64,000 bases of DNA from Plazaster borealis. Its lineage: Eukaryota; Echinodermata; Asteroidea; Forcipulatida; Labidiasteridae. The DNA lies in contig CM037472.1 of the NCBI GenBank assembly GCA_021014325.1, positions 1,054,001 through 1,118,000 on the forward strand. Reading direction: 5' to 3'. Under the pieces are notes generated by a model. The model worked only from the letters and a program-made list of their open reading frames with translations. It had not been told where the DNA came from and searched no databases. Shown one piece after another: positions 26,709 to 38,827 of the stretch. Every line of letters begins with the position of its first letter. The first letter of the stretch is position 1. The position numbers and the translations under genes are program-made.

Positions 26709-27620
26709 GCAAGTTACAAAAGATTAACCCACGGTTTTATGCTCTTTTAAAATACATCTACAACATGTGTATTATTTACAAGGAAATAACATAAATGTGG
26801 AAGACTTTCTTTGAGCAAGTATCATGTAACCGATACATATGTATGTCTCGACGGGTCCCACCAATGTTTCTACACTTGTGTATTAGCAAACGACCGCCGT
26901 GGTGTCAATAATAGTCAAAGTCTTATCTAACTACACGTTACCAATTGGCGTTTGAGCCGTCAAAGGCACATTCTTCTAGCGAATTAATTTCTGCTTTCTC
27001 GGGAGAAAAATACCTTCGCAGCTAAAACTGGTTCAGACACAACATTTGATGAGTGACATGTTTTTTTGTATATACCAGATTCAGACTTTTTCAAATCACC
27101 CACCAGTCTATAGTTAATTCCTAACATAACGCCTGTTCGTAAATTAGGCCTACACCATGTAATCTTCTTTTTATAAAAGAAAGCCCCTTTTTTACACGGG
27201 AGCAATTTAGCATGGGTCCCTTGCTAAATTTTAGCATGGTTCGTTATCAGCGTTTGTTCTCAGGTTTTCTTGTCGCTCTTAACTTTACGACTCACAACAA
27301 TGACGTTAACCAGTCAGTACATTAGAGAAAGGGGAGATTTCAAAAGATGACGTAGAGGACTGCCACTGCTGTGTTAAATGTACATTTCAAGGTTCAAGGT
27401 TTAAGGTTCATTTATTTCCACAGTATCAAAAAGCAAAAAGGCAATATCAATCAAAAGAAATCGTTACAAAATGCAAAGTAAATGTTTCACAACATAGGTT
27501 AGAAGAACTAGATGCAAAACAAATGTGACACTGCAGAGAGATCCATTTAAGAAGCAAAGCTTGTAGGCAATGGTTCCATTGGTCCATTATGACATGCATA
27601 TGCATTGACATTAACAAATA

Positions 27621-27800
27621 ATTGGTGCTCGATATGGGGCATGGTGTCCCACTATTGTGTCTTCAATGTGTGCTTGGAGTCTCTGGAATTCTTTAAAGGA
27701 TTTTAGGTGTGGGGGGGGGGGGCTACTTCTGTACAAGAGAAAAAAGTGGGTGCCTATAGGGACATCTTGGGATACCCTCTGGCCCATATCGGGCATACCA
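27621..27800 (+). mobile_element. Family-B element
   Basis: ATTGGTGCTCGATATGGGGC at the left and CTCTGGCCCATATCGGGCAT at the right, with a run of G at 27710-27721. Confidence 0.75.
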
Positions 27801-28015
27801 ATGTTAGGTTCTCCATGGTTTCTGTTGGAGTGCCTTCATATTCACTACCTTATGGAGACCGAGAACAAAACAGAAAAGGGAAAACAAAAGGTCTCCATAG
27901 GGGAATTCTAAAGACTTGGGTGCTCCACAAGGAATTTTGTGTACAAAGTCTATGGGAGGTTTTTAACTACAGGGACAAAGGAAAGAACAAAAGATGTCTC
28001 CACAGGGATGTAAAA
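27800..28015 (+). repeat. Repeat segment shared with 44500-44690
   Basis: GGGTGCTCCACAAGGAATTT, TGTGTACAAAGTCTATGGGA and GGGACAAAGGAAAGAACAAA occur here and, nearly identical, inside the family-B copy at 44477. It may be part of a longer master element. Confidence 0.7.
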
Positions 28016-28051
28016 AATAAAATGTGTGTGGTTAGGAGTGTTGGGAGACCA

Positions 28052-28206
28052 GGATCCATAGACTGTGCAAGTCTCGCGCGTATTCGAATATCGGGACCCG
28101 ATAAAGTGTGTGAGTTGGTTTCCTTCACGCGTTAAAGCAATGTGTACGTGGCACCAAAGTGGCCAAAAAGTTCGAATACGTGCGAGACTTGCACGGTCTA
28201 TTGGCA
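28052..28206. mobile_element. MITE with TAGACTGTGCAAGTCTCGCG ends
   Basis: Left ATAGACTGTGCAAGTCTCGC, right GCGAGACTTGCACGGTCTAT: inverted ends of about 30 bp. A second copy is at 61450. Confidence 0.85.
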
Positions 28207-29258
28207 CAGCCTAATGAGGGAAACTTCCCAACACTCCTTTACTTTGTTAGACCCCCATAGTTCAAATACACCACCGCAGTGCGTTGTTGGTTTTTCTGCC
28301 GAAGCAAGACGTCTGTAAAATCGTTTATTAAAACCAAAATAATTTAACTGTAAAGCTAACACTAGGACTCCTGCCATGACAGAATAAACTCGCATTTCTA
28401 TACGTTGGCAAGGATATCCATATTCGCCTATGGGATAAGTAATTGCATACGATGTTTATTTCTACGCATCCTGACGCTCTTTCGCTTCAAGTATAAGCTC
28501 CTGGATGTAGGGTACTTGCAGCATCATCGAGGGGGAGCAAACGGCCATCATGGGCTGCTGATGAGAGCTCTAGCCGCCCCAGGGATACAAAGCTTCGATT
28601 TGTTTAGACAGAAGGCATTGACGATGAATGATGGCACATAACTACCTCTACACTAGGCGGCAATATAACCGAAATGTTGGCACGATAACCTTCTCTAGAA
28701 ATAAAGCAAACAGCTACAAGCAAATACGAACTGCGCAATTTGATGATGTAAATTTACAGATTTGGTTCTCTTAAACACAACTCGCAAAACAGCTCTTAAA
28801 GGAAACAATCTGTAAAAGAATTTATTGTAAGCACTAGGTTGAACAAAATATATAAGCCTAAGTTAAAAGCCAGCGTTCAGCATAATATGAAGGCAGTCTA
28901 GACTAGTTGATATTGCTTAATAAATAACAAATTTACGGACGAAATGCGATTACTTCACGACACGACATACGCCTAATCTCTATGTCTATGATCGAACGTA
29001 AAACGCAGTGTGGACTGCAAAATCGAATTATGTCATAAGCCAGTTCAACAAAAGTAGAGCAGGATTGCTCGTGGAATTTACCAATATAAGCAATAATACC
29101 ACGTTAGAAGACGGCATCAGCTACAAACGAGTCACAGGTAAACCGGTGCGTCCCTAGAGAGATATCTTCCAACCATTGATCATACCTCGGACTTATACAG
29201 AATGGGATGAGACTTTAAGTTGTTAACATCCAATAATCTCAGATGGTTGGCATTAAGG
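28207..29258. other. No gene seen
   Basis: No repeat or exon recognised. Confidence 0.55.
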
Positions 29259-29425
29259 CATGGTGCTCAATATGGGGCATTGGTGGTACCCCCTCTATTG
29301 TTTATTCATTGTGTGCTTGGAATCCTAGGAATTCTTTAGAGGATTTTAGGGGGGTACTTCTGTACAAGAGGAAAATAGTGTGCATTGGGGTACCCTCTGC
29401 CCCCATATCGGGCATGGTTAACATC
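29259..29425 (+). mobile_element. Family-B element
   Basis: ATGGTGCTCAATATGGGGCA at the left and CTGCCCCCATATCGGGCATG at the right. Confidence 0.7.
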
Positions 29426-29474
29426 ATGGTCCTCTCGGAACGATCTATAGTTCGACCAAATGCCCCACACATGC

Positions 29475-29665
29475 CTATCGATCTATCGATCATTGATCTA
29501 TAAACATATCTACCGACATATCAATCTATTCGACCTATTTACCCATTTATCGATCTATCTATCGACCTTTCAACATTGGTCCATTGACATATCGGACTAT
29601 CGACATATAGTGATCTATCTCTTTATCGATTATATATCGATCTTTTAATCGATCTACCGATCTCG
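29475..29665. repeat. Degenerate CTATCGAT-type tandem repeat
   Basis: Many spaced copies of ATCGATCTATC, CGACATATC and CGACCTAT. No fixed period is evident. Confidence 0.7.
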
Positions 29666-30380
29666 CTTTTGACCTATCTTTTAAAAATGTGTCACCTGTT
29701 AGCTTGATCGATAGCTGATGTGTATGTTCCCATGACAAATTTAGGAATTTGAGACCCTGGTCGTTGCCTTTGTGTTGCTTGAAATGTTCCAAGAGACGCC
29801 CTTTACTAAGAAACTAAAAAAACGTCATTGTCCTTCAGGCCCGCAACATGTTCCCTAGACTGAGAAGTAGAAACCGAAGTCCTTTCAAAGTTTAATCCCC
29901 CAAAACAATGACTTCCAAATCTATATTTTATATAAATAAAGGCTCGACTGGGTAAAGTCTGTGATAATAATGTTAAACTTAACAAACTGTACATTCAATG
30001 TTTTAGTCTGCTGTAAGTGTGTTTTGTTATTTTAATGGTTGCTATGGTAACGGGTTTGTTGACGTCATAGGCTGGTCCTACACAGTGCCGTCCATCTCTC
30101 GTCACTAGAGATGTAATTTGAATAATTTAGCATCTATAGTCCTTTTGCTAAGCTAACGCGCATTCTGAAATACTTACCATCTTTAATAATTCAACACGTA
30201 AAACGTATTTTAAAATAAAGAAGAGTGTATATAAATAGTCCTTCTTCAAAAATGTAATGGTACAAGGTAGCTTCCAATGTCAAAGTTCTACAGACCAGTA
30301 ACATCTCAATGAAACAGAGCTTCAACTTCTTCGGTTTTAAAACGTAACTGAAGACGTTGCTTATAACGCATGCCATTACG

Positions 30381-30776
30381 TTAAAGGGTCTGTATACGTT
30401 GGTAATGACTCTGATAATTAATGGCAATAAAAACTTACTTGGTAAGGAGTACAGCAGCTTTGGATAGTATAATGCATTTTGAGAAAACTTTTCACTTCGA
30501 AGTACTGCGGTTATATGGAAAAAGATATCACTTTTTATCCAAAAGAATTCGAATCTGAGAAGAGTTACTTCAGTAACGCTTCTCAGAGTGTGTATTCCAA
30601 TTGCAGATTATTCTTCCTGCGTGGACAAACCGCTCCATATTTTCGGCAATATCTCAAAAACGCTATACCACCTTTTGAAATGAAACTTTTACTGGTTAAT
30701 TTTATGGTTATCTACAACTATATAGGATTGAAACAAACAGTTTGTTCTAATTACCAAACGTATAAAATCCCTTTAA
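30381..30776 (+). mobile_element. Family-A2 MITE (TTAAAGGGTCTGTATACGTT type)
   Basis: A related but distinct subfamily. Ends TTAAAGGGTCTGTATACGTT and AACGTATAAAATCCCTTTAA; centre CTGAGAAGAGTTACTTCAGT pairs with the following AACGCTTCTCAG. It shares GGTAATGACTC and the AAAAACTTACTTGGTA arm with family A. Confidence 0.8.
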
Positions 30777-31044
30777 AATGAAAATGGTTTCGACAGACCT
30801 ACAAACGTGCTAAATGCATACTAACATATCTCTGCCGAGAGTTTCGGTGTGGAATATATTCTTGATTTTATGTGTAATTTGTTTTGTGACTCTTTCTTGT
30901 TTCGTTAAAGATAGGGTCATATAGATTGGTTCTTGTCACCGTAATGGGGGTACTTTTCTTAGGGCAGTTGAGTTCAGTGACCCACCAACCACCATCCAAT
31001 GTGTCAATTTAGAGCAATGTATCTCCACCATTTGGTGCTCGATA

Positions 31045-31338
31045 CACTGCAAAAACTGGGGTGTTAAAATTGACACCATGGATTTTGTCACATATAGATA
31101 TCGAAGAGCGAATCAAAATTAACATCATTGTTTTGGCAGAAATAAGTGTGATTTTAACACTCTATGGTGTAAATTGTGATTCTTTTTTGGTATCTTTATG
31201 TGACAACACCCATGCAGAGCTGTGTATTGAGAGAGTTGCGACATAGAGGGACCAGTTTTCTTCGGTCACGTGGTTGCTGGACGCCATTTACGGCTCTGCA
31301 TCCATGGTGTCTATTTTAACGCCCCAGTTTGTGCAGTG
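31045..31338. mobile_element. CACTGCAAAA MITE inserted in a family-B element, TA duplication
   Basis: Left end CACTGCAAAAACTGGGGTGT, right end CGCCCCAGTTTGTGCAGTG. Family-B sequence reads GCTCGATA before and TATGTGGCA after, so removing the element and one TA restores CTCGATATGTGGCA. Confidence 0.85.
31214..31303. mobile_element. About 90-bp element nested in the CACTGC MITE
   Basis: GCAGAGCTGTG at the left and ACGGCTCTGC at the right form short inverted ends. It interrupts the AACACCCATGGTGT stem word that is intact in the copy at 18315 (AACACCCATAGTGT). Confidence 0.55.
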
Positions 31339-32206
31339 TATGTGGCAGGGTTGACCCCCCCCCTTATTATGTCATCAATGTGTTCGGGGAATCTCATGAA
31401 TTCTTTAGAGGACTTGGGGGCGGTACTTTGGTACAAAAGAGTGTGTAATGGAAACACCTGGGGACCCTCTGCCGCATATCGGGCATGGTATAATTTCCCC
31501 ACATATAATTTCTTTAAAATCGCCCACAGTGTGCCACTAAATAGATGAAAAAATCTCTTCTGAGTCTCTTACCCCCCCTAGAAAAAATATTGTTATGACG
31601 AAGTAGGATATATTTAACATTAAAATTGTAATGAAAGATGTTGACTTCCATGGCGTATTTAGGTTGCGGCTTACTTTAGTCTTCCGCTTCAGCAGGGATC
31701 TCATCTATGTTTCAGTGAACTTACAAACTCTAATGGATGTGAAAATGACAACTTTTGTAGTCAATTGAGAGGCAAGAAACCATATCCGTCTGCACTTAAC
31801 GCGTCACTTGACGAGCTGCCTGTGGTAAAGAGATGAGAGCTACGATCAATATAAACCATCTGCGGGCTATTATACTAGGTGTATCGTCCAGTCTGATGGT
31901 ACAATGTACGTAGTACAGTCGTATTATAAAAGCACACCTTGTTATAGAATTGCTTCTTAGATTAATAAATATAAGACATAACAACACTAACGACCTCTTA
32001 TGATGAAATATGATCAGATAATCATGGTGTCTACTAATACTATTTCTTGTGAACTTTGTACACTACTCTCAATCCACAGTTGAATATAATTTAGAAGAAC
32101 GTTTTTTTTTTCTTCAATATAATTTGTGATCGAGAACCAAACACCTTTAAGTCACGGTCGATATTGAGGCACCATCAGTGTCTCCAGACATAATATACAT
32201 ATACCT

Positions 32207-32385
32207 AGCCAGATAAGGGGCAGAGGGTATCCCCCCAATGTTCCCGTACTTTAACACACTATTTTCCTCTTGTACAGAATCCCCCCCCCCCTAAAATCCT
32301 CCTAGAATTCCTGAGATTCCAAGCACACAATGAAGACACAATAGGAGGGTTGGGCGTACACCTCGCATCGAGCACCAATGTGTCA
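32207..32385 (-). mobile_element. Family-B element and shared spacer
   Basis: Reverse copy with GATAAGGGGCAGAGGGTATC at the left and CGCATCGAGCACCAATGTGT at the right, followed by the CAACCGTGCTCAAGATGTGG spacer also seen at 23500-23570. Confidence 0.7.
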
Positions 32386-32459
32386 GTCAGAGGAGCCGGA
32401 TGTCCAATGCGACCAAGACGGCAACCGTGCTCAAGATGTGGCAAGGTGCACCTCGCACT

Positions 32460-35400
32460 CAAAGAACACATGAAGACACAAAATGATAATACAATCATAG
32501 ATGTGACAGACGCGATGCGAACCCTATTATTTTGTTCCTTATTTATAGGCCTACTGCATGGCTAACGCCCTTATGGCAAGGGTCACACACACAACTCTGT
32601 GTTGCAGTCACTCTGTGGACATTCCTTTGTTCTGTACACCTAAGGAAAATCATATTCTTCAACACTGTATAAAAACACTCTGTGGACGTGTGTAAGTCCA
32701 CATAGTGTTTCAAGTCCCTACATGTATGTGGACCTCTTTGCCTAGCAAACAACCCCCATTACCTGAGCATTATGAATTAATCTAAAGATAAGGACAACAC
32801 TGAAATATCTTCGCACTTTTTAAATTCTCTAGAGACAGGAGTTTAAAGCCTGTCTATTCTGGAGTGTAATATATTATAATCATTGTCTTTGTAATATGCT
32901 ATAAACATGACAACATTTACATTAGCATTTGTTTTAAAATAGATAAGTAATAAATAAATAATAAATGAATAATTAACAAATATATAATATTATTATAATA
33001 AGGACGGCATTTACCTCAATATCCATCACTTACAGGGAATAAATGATTAAATGAATTTGATATAAAACCTTAAATATAAGTTATGTTGGTCAAATTCTCC
33101 ATGTTGTGAATGTTGGTGTTCAGTGATGGTCTAGTCTTCAGTCTGTACCACCATGAGGTACATACAGGCTCTAGGCATCGATGTCTGGTTCCAACAAAGC
33201 CCGTACCTGTATGTTACGTCCACCTCGTATTATATCAACACACGTATAAAGGCATGTGCACTTCTTACATCTTAGCTTCCGCCCGCATGACAACAAAATA
33301 TGCTAATTGGTCTTACTGAATTCAATACAACCTTTTGTATCACTAAAAATCAATATTTTGTTTTGTTTTGAAAAACATTTATTAAAAACTTGGCAACTAA
33401 ACTGACCTAAAGCAGATCAACGATTGTACAATAATTTAAATATGCTTTAATTTGGCACCGATGTTGCCGTTATGACAGCAATTCCAATGTTCGATTTTTC
33501 CCAACAGAGATTCAGTTCGTCAAAAATTAAAACATACTTGTGAAATGGTAACCCTCTACTGGCGTGACGTCATATTAAACGTCACATGTATTCCTCTGAT
33601 TGTATGAAGTCACACGAAACACTAATAAATACTGATTTTTCTTTTCTTAAGCCCGAAAAACTAAGATAAAATACGCCACAAAGTTATCTCAATCGCAATG
33701 CAAATGGTTTGTTTTGGGTTTTTTGTTGAAAATAGTTGATTGCTCAGCCAGAATAGAGACATACCAAGTCTAATTTGTGTGACGCAATATTGGGTGTAAT
33801 CTTTGTGTGGTAAATTTAAATGATTAACTGAATATATGTAAACACAGACAAGACACAAACAGCAGACTACAAATATCCATTGTCAAGTGATGTAATAACT
33901 GAGTGGAACTCTCGTGTGACTTAAAGGCTTTTAGAAAAAATAGCGTGACACTTTAGCTGCAGCAGACAGACCAACAAAAATGGTATTGAAGTACAAATGT
34001 CATCTATCCATAACAGCACAATATGTTTCTCTCCGTTGAAGGAAAAGAAAATCATGTTATGTATACTTGGTCCCTGGGGTCTTGATGTTGTCATGGTAAA
34101 CAAATTTATGCGCGGCAATAGTCTTAAACGCTACATTGAAAATGATATCATTGCATTTGTTATTATTGCGAAGCGTTTTGAAGATGCCTTCAAGATGTTC
34201 TTGAAGGCATGGTGGAATATCGATCCATATTAGCAAACTAGCTTGTATTTATAAATCTAACTTTGAATAATGTCTGAATTTATTGCATGGTAGTTTATGT
34301 GTTATCTTTATTCCAGTTCAGGTTTTTATGCAGCGAATTGAGTTTTCCTTCAGGTATGTTTTGCTTGTTATTTATATTATTCAGAAAATCGTGTTTGCAC
34401 CCGAACTTGTTTTCCTTTTAGATATTAAAGAGAAACTGACAAAATGTAGCAAAACATTACAAACCTGTCGATTCTTTTGATTGACATTTTACTGGTAGCT
34501 TTATTGGAAGTGACCCGATATAATACAACTACAAATAATAACTCAAATTTATGACGCGCAAACAGAACACCGTCAACCTCAAAGCACATTAAAATTACAC
34601 TGATCTTTTCCAACCAGCATATAGCTTATGTTTCTGTTTTGCAACCAGCAAAATTTGACAAAATAGGTCGTCGAAAATATAGGCAGTTTACATAAGAAAT
34701 ATTTAGTTTGGCAACTACAATTGATTTATTTAGAACAAAATGCATTTCAACATGTTCAGATCACTGGGTAGATATTTTCGACCACTGAAAAATTATTTTT
34801 ATTTTCCTCAAAAATTATTCAGCTTAACATTGAAAATGTCCTTAATGAAGACTTTCAGCCGTAAAGGTTGTAAACATCTTGTTAGTGAGCGATTACGAAA
34901 TATGCATTTATAAAAATATTACATATCTTGAGGGTATTCTGCAGAGTCACAAACAAATACACTAATGAAGCTAAAGAAAACATAGACAGTGTGACCATCA
35001 ATGTATCACGCCTACACAGTAAACTCAAGGTTCCACACTCTAGCCTGAGAGCCATCATTGAACCAAAACAATAAATTCTACATTTACTTTTCAACAAACA
35101 ACGAACAAACAGACATGGCAATGATGCAACCCACGCGTATTGATGTTACATTCTTTCTCATTACTGCCATACATAGGTAGCTCGATTGGGATCTCAGTTA
35201 CTTATTGGTGGTTACTCGTTGGTGGATATTGTACACTTTGTGTATTTATTCTTTTAGAAAAGACATTCGAAGTATGGTCATAAATAACCAAAGTATAACA
35301 GTGATTCGTCACCAAAATGGATACCGAATAAAATAAAATAAAATAAATATACCCAAATAAATAAAAAACAACAAATATGAGTAATTATTCCGCTTGTTAT

Positions 35401-35699
35401 GAATTTTTAAGAAAGGTTTATCAATTGTCATTTTAATAACGAATGCAAAAGTTTTGCTTCAACATTGTATTTATAATATTGTTCATTATTAATTTAATGT
35501 TATTTATCCATTGTATACATCACATCATCAGATAAACGCGTTATACAGAGTGGCTTCAATAACTCGTAGATGTACACCATAGGAATAATTGATAGGAATA
35601 CACGGGAAGGTTTTCAAGAGCTGAAAATGTATTTTTATTCCTCACTCTTACATTTTACGGTTACCGCTAATGAGAAACCTCGTGGCAAAAACCTTTACC
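32460..35699. other. No gene seen
   Basis: AT-rich; an AAATA-type run lies at 35325-35375. No recognisable exon. Confidence 0.55.
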
Positions 35700-36092
35700 T
35701 TAAAGGGTCTGTATACGTTGGTCAAAACTCTATAAAATTAATGGCAATAAAAACTTACTAGGTAAGAAGTACAGAAGCTTTGGATAGTATAATGCAATTT
35801 GCGGTTATGGAGAAATATATCCCTTTTTATCCCCAAAAATGTGAATCTGAGAAGCGTTACTGACAGTAAAGTTTCTCAGATTGTGTATTCCAATTGCAGA
35901 TTATTCTTCCTGCGTGTATATAACCGCTCCAGTTTTTCGGCAATTTTTTAAAAACGCTACCACCTTTTGAAATGAAATGTTCACAGGTTAGTTTAATCAT
36001 ACCTCCATGGTTTTATGGTATATATCTACAACTATATAGGATTGAAACAAACAGTGGGTTCCAATACCACGTGACGTATACAATCCCTTTAA
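35700..36092 (+). mobile_element. Family-A2 MITE
   Basis: Starts TTAAAGGGTCTGTATACGTT and ends GACGTATACAATCCCTTTAA, with a CTGAGAAGCGTTACTGACAG centre. A close relative of the copy at 30381. Confidence 0.8.
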
Positions 36093-37517
36093 TAGCATGA
36101 GCCTTTAATGGTTCTAGTCTGAAAGGACACTGAATGCTGATATTATTTAGCTGATAGTAACTAAGGTAATATCCAAGTATAGTTTTCGTCCTCAGTGTAC
36201 TGATATGCATCTTGATCAACACAATCAGCCCAGCGGCCATCTTTAATAATTCCCAACTCACTGCGAAAACATGACAACTCAAGCAACATCAAACCTCTGT
36301 ATTATGACCATACCATAAACTAGACTCACAATTCTGCTGTTTGCACAGAAACTCGCTTGTTTGCATTGTGGCAACATGGCGGAGAGTAAGTCATTGGATT
36401 TTCTATCAAACTTCCAAAGCTTCAGTGGATGGCTTCATCCAAATCAAAATATTAAATCACGAAGTCCTTAATGTTTGGGCATTTCTCAAGTTTCACTTTT
36501 TCTACTTAATGGCTTAAACATGGCGCCCTCTAGTGTTAATGGACATAATGTTCGTGTCATTCTATTGAAATAGGATTGAAAGCTTCAGAGTCGCTTGCTT
36601 GATGAAACAGCATAAACCCTTTGTGCTGTCACACTCAGGGCGAGCTTTCTGCACTCTCAGGATTGTAACTGTGATTACTGAAGCAGTTGTCAAAGTCCAA
36701 CTAATGACGTGTGAATAAAATCGATTCCTTGTGAATTCTCTACCATCACGTAAGACAGAATATAGCACGAGAATCTGGGATGCAATCATTCAAAGGCTGG
36801 TTTGGTTTTTGGCGTAAAATTACCTGAAGAAGTGGGGAAAATGCGCACTCTTTTTAAAATTAAATGTTTAAATAATTGACGTGGACGTTCGAGTGTTACT
36901 TGGATGTGCTGTATATTACGACTAATGTTCAGAACTTTTTTTCCATGCGCGTATTGGAAATATGTAACATTTGTCTCCACCATTATTATTCAATTCACAT
37001 CAATTCGAAACTGACATAAATTATTCCATGCACTGCTCTTGCATCGCCTGGCTAAAGCTTCTATGTGCAGCAATGGGTCGTATCCGCCCGTATGTCATGA
37101 AATTGGGCTCGTCCTTCTTATTCAACGTATCAAGCTCTTTCAGTGTTTATCCAAGACAATTGTGGGGCTCAAGATTTTGGCTGAAAGTTACAAGGCAAAT
37201 CGGAACAATAATCAATGCTTGGTCTATGACTGAATAACTGCGACTGTTTACTGTTATGTGATTCACTCGGGTTTACTTTAAGACTAGCTTGGACTCAGGT
37301 GCCGGGTTGATCAGATAAGTAATCCGTCTTTATAATGACCGTCTTGGCATTAATGTTAACCATACAAGCTAATGTGCAATTTCAAAGTCTACTTGTTACA
37401 TTGTTCATGCTATACTATTACAGTGACTACAGTCATAGCGCAGTGGAACAATCTTTGTTAGTAGTATTTAGTTACTGTATTCTATGCTCGTACACAAAGT
37501 GAAAACGAGAAACCTGA
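36093..37517. other. No gene seen
   Basis: No repeat or exon recognised. Confidence 0.55.
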
Positions 37518-37714
37518 GCCGGTGTCAGAGGCAATTGTGTCCGCCATGCAATACTGTTCACTCCGGACACTTTTGCATATGCAATCGTGTCCGGGGCTAT
37601 GCAAAACTGTCCGGCGGACATGTACATAAACATGTGCGTCGGGCGCTGCGCCCGTCCAAAATTCTCAAAATACCAAATGCGCCCGGACAAAAAATGTAGC
37701 GCCCGGACGCGTAT

Positions 37715-38027
37715 ATTTTTTTTACACCGCAGCATAGGGGTTTTGCACTGTAACACTGTCAATTCCTTCTTGAGATAGGAGACTACGTTTAACCCTAAAC
37801 CCTAACCCTTGAACCCTAACCCTAACCCTCACCCTAACCCTAACCCTAACCCTAACCCTAACCCTAACCCTCACCCTAACCCTAACCCTCACCCTAACCC
37901 TAACCCTAACCCTAACCCTAACCCCAAACCTAACCCTTTATAGGCATAACTGTTTGTAGTCTCATCTCAAGACAGGAATTGGCAGTATTTTAGTACAAAA
38001 CCCCTCGCTGCGGTGTAAAAAAAAAAA
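37715..38027. repeat. Long inverted repeat enclosing the telomeric array
   Basis: Left arm 37715-37790 (TTTACACCGCAGCATAGGGG ... GATAGGAGACTACGTTT) pairs with right arm 37951-38027 (TGTTTGTAGTCTCATCTCAA ... CCCCTCGCTGCGGTGTAAAA), with a few mismatches. Confidence 0.85.
37791..37939 (+). repeat. Interstitial telomere-type repeat (CCCTAA)n
   Basis: About 24 units, mostly AACCCT, with scattered CACCCT and AAACCCT variants. The G-rich strand would be the minus strand. The vertebrate/echinoderm-type motif TTAGGG fits a metazoan genome. Confidence 0.95.
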
Positions 38028-38251
38028 TGCCGCCCGGACAGACAAAAAATGTCGAAAAATACTTCCGACGAACACAAACCACCGTTTCAATGCGCTAGTA
38101 GATCGATCTTTTTGTATTAATAGTGTGCAGCGACTGGTACCCAGAAGTCAGCTATTTCGTAACGGCATTTCGCGTGCATTTTTCTCTGTGTCGCAGGGCA
38201 TCCTGACTACATTTTTAGTCGATGAACGGAACCTTGTATCCAAGACTCAAT

Positions 38252-38504
38252 AGGGAGGTTTAGCTGCACGTTATAATACGCGAGCAAAAACGTGAACGTG
38301 AACGTCAAAAAAAATTTTGTTGTAAAAATCTCACGTTTTAAGCATACGTGAAGTTACCATTTCTCACGTCAGGTACGTACGTGCAGACGTCATACGTGAG
38401 CATGAAATAAGCCCAAAGTAGTGACGTCACCTAGAAACACACAATTTTCTGACGTTCACGTTCACGTTTTTGCTCGCGTAACGTGCAGCTAAACCTCCCT
38501 AATA
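38252..38504. mobile_element. TA-flanked hairpin MITE
   Basis: Left arm GGGAGGTTTAGCTGCACGTT, then ACGCGAGCAAAAACGTGAAC and GTGAACGTC; right arm GACGTTCACGTTCACGTTTT, then TGCTCGCG and TAACGTGCAGCTAAACCTCC. TA on both sides. Tc1/mariner-type duplication is an inference. Confidence 0.8.
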
Positions 38505-38827
38505 ATTGAGTCGACCCCGCGCTATATCATGAGAGATATTATTATGGAACATTGTCCATCAGGGGCCCGAGGTTGACAATTATCAGGGCGTTTAATTTAC
38601 TGCAAGGACGGTTTTGCACGGGGGCGGACACGATTGCATATATGCAAATGTGTCCGGGCGGACACAATTGCATTATGCAGCAGCGTCCGGGTGGACACGA
38701 TAGCATATGCAAAACCGTCCGGCGGACATTATTGCATATGCAATAATGTCCGCCGGATAGTATTACATAGAGGACATAATTACATGCGACACCGGCACTT
38801 TACAAACATGCACAACACTATAGCATA

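Larger units (their letters stand above)
31031..31493 (+). mobile_element. Family-B element split by a CACTGC MITE
   Basis: TTTGGTGCTCGATA is followed by the 294-bp MITE and then TATGTGGCAGGGTTGACCCC, ending CTGCCGCATATCGGGCATGG. Confidence 0.75.
37518..38796. mobile_element. Composite fold-back element with telomere-repeat core
   Basis: Outer inverted ends GCCGGTGTCAGAGGCAATTG and, at the right, ATTACATGCGACACCGGC. Inside both ends are palindromic units of the type GGACACnATTGCATATGCAA with TCCGGCGGACA. The core is a hairpin with a telomere-type array in its loop. No open frame of note. Not assigned to a known superfamily. Confidence 0.7.

Noticed and set aside
27707..28135. 142-residue frame
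   Set aside because: Made of a family-B element and an adjoining repeat shared with 44500.
37472..37778. Overlapping frames in both directions around 37.5-37.8 kb
   Set aside because: They fall in the palindromic units of the fold-back element; symmetry keeps both strands open.
37791..37939. True chromosome end
   Set aside because: The array is short, interrupted by variants and flanked by inverted arms and normal sequence on both sides.
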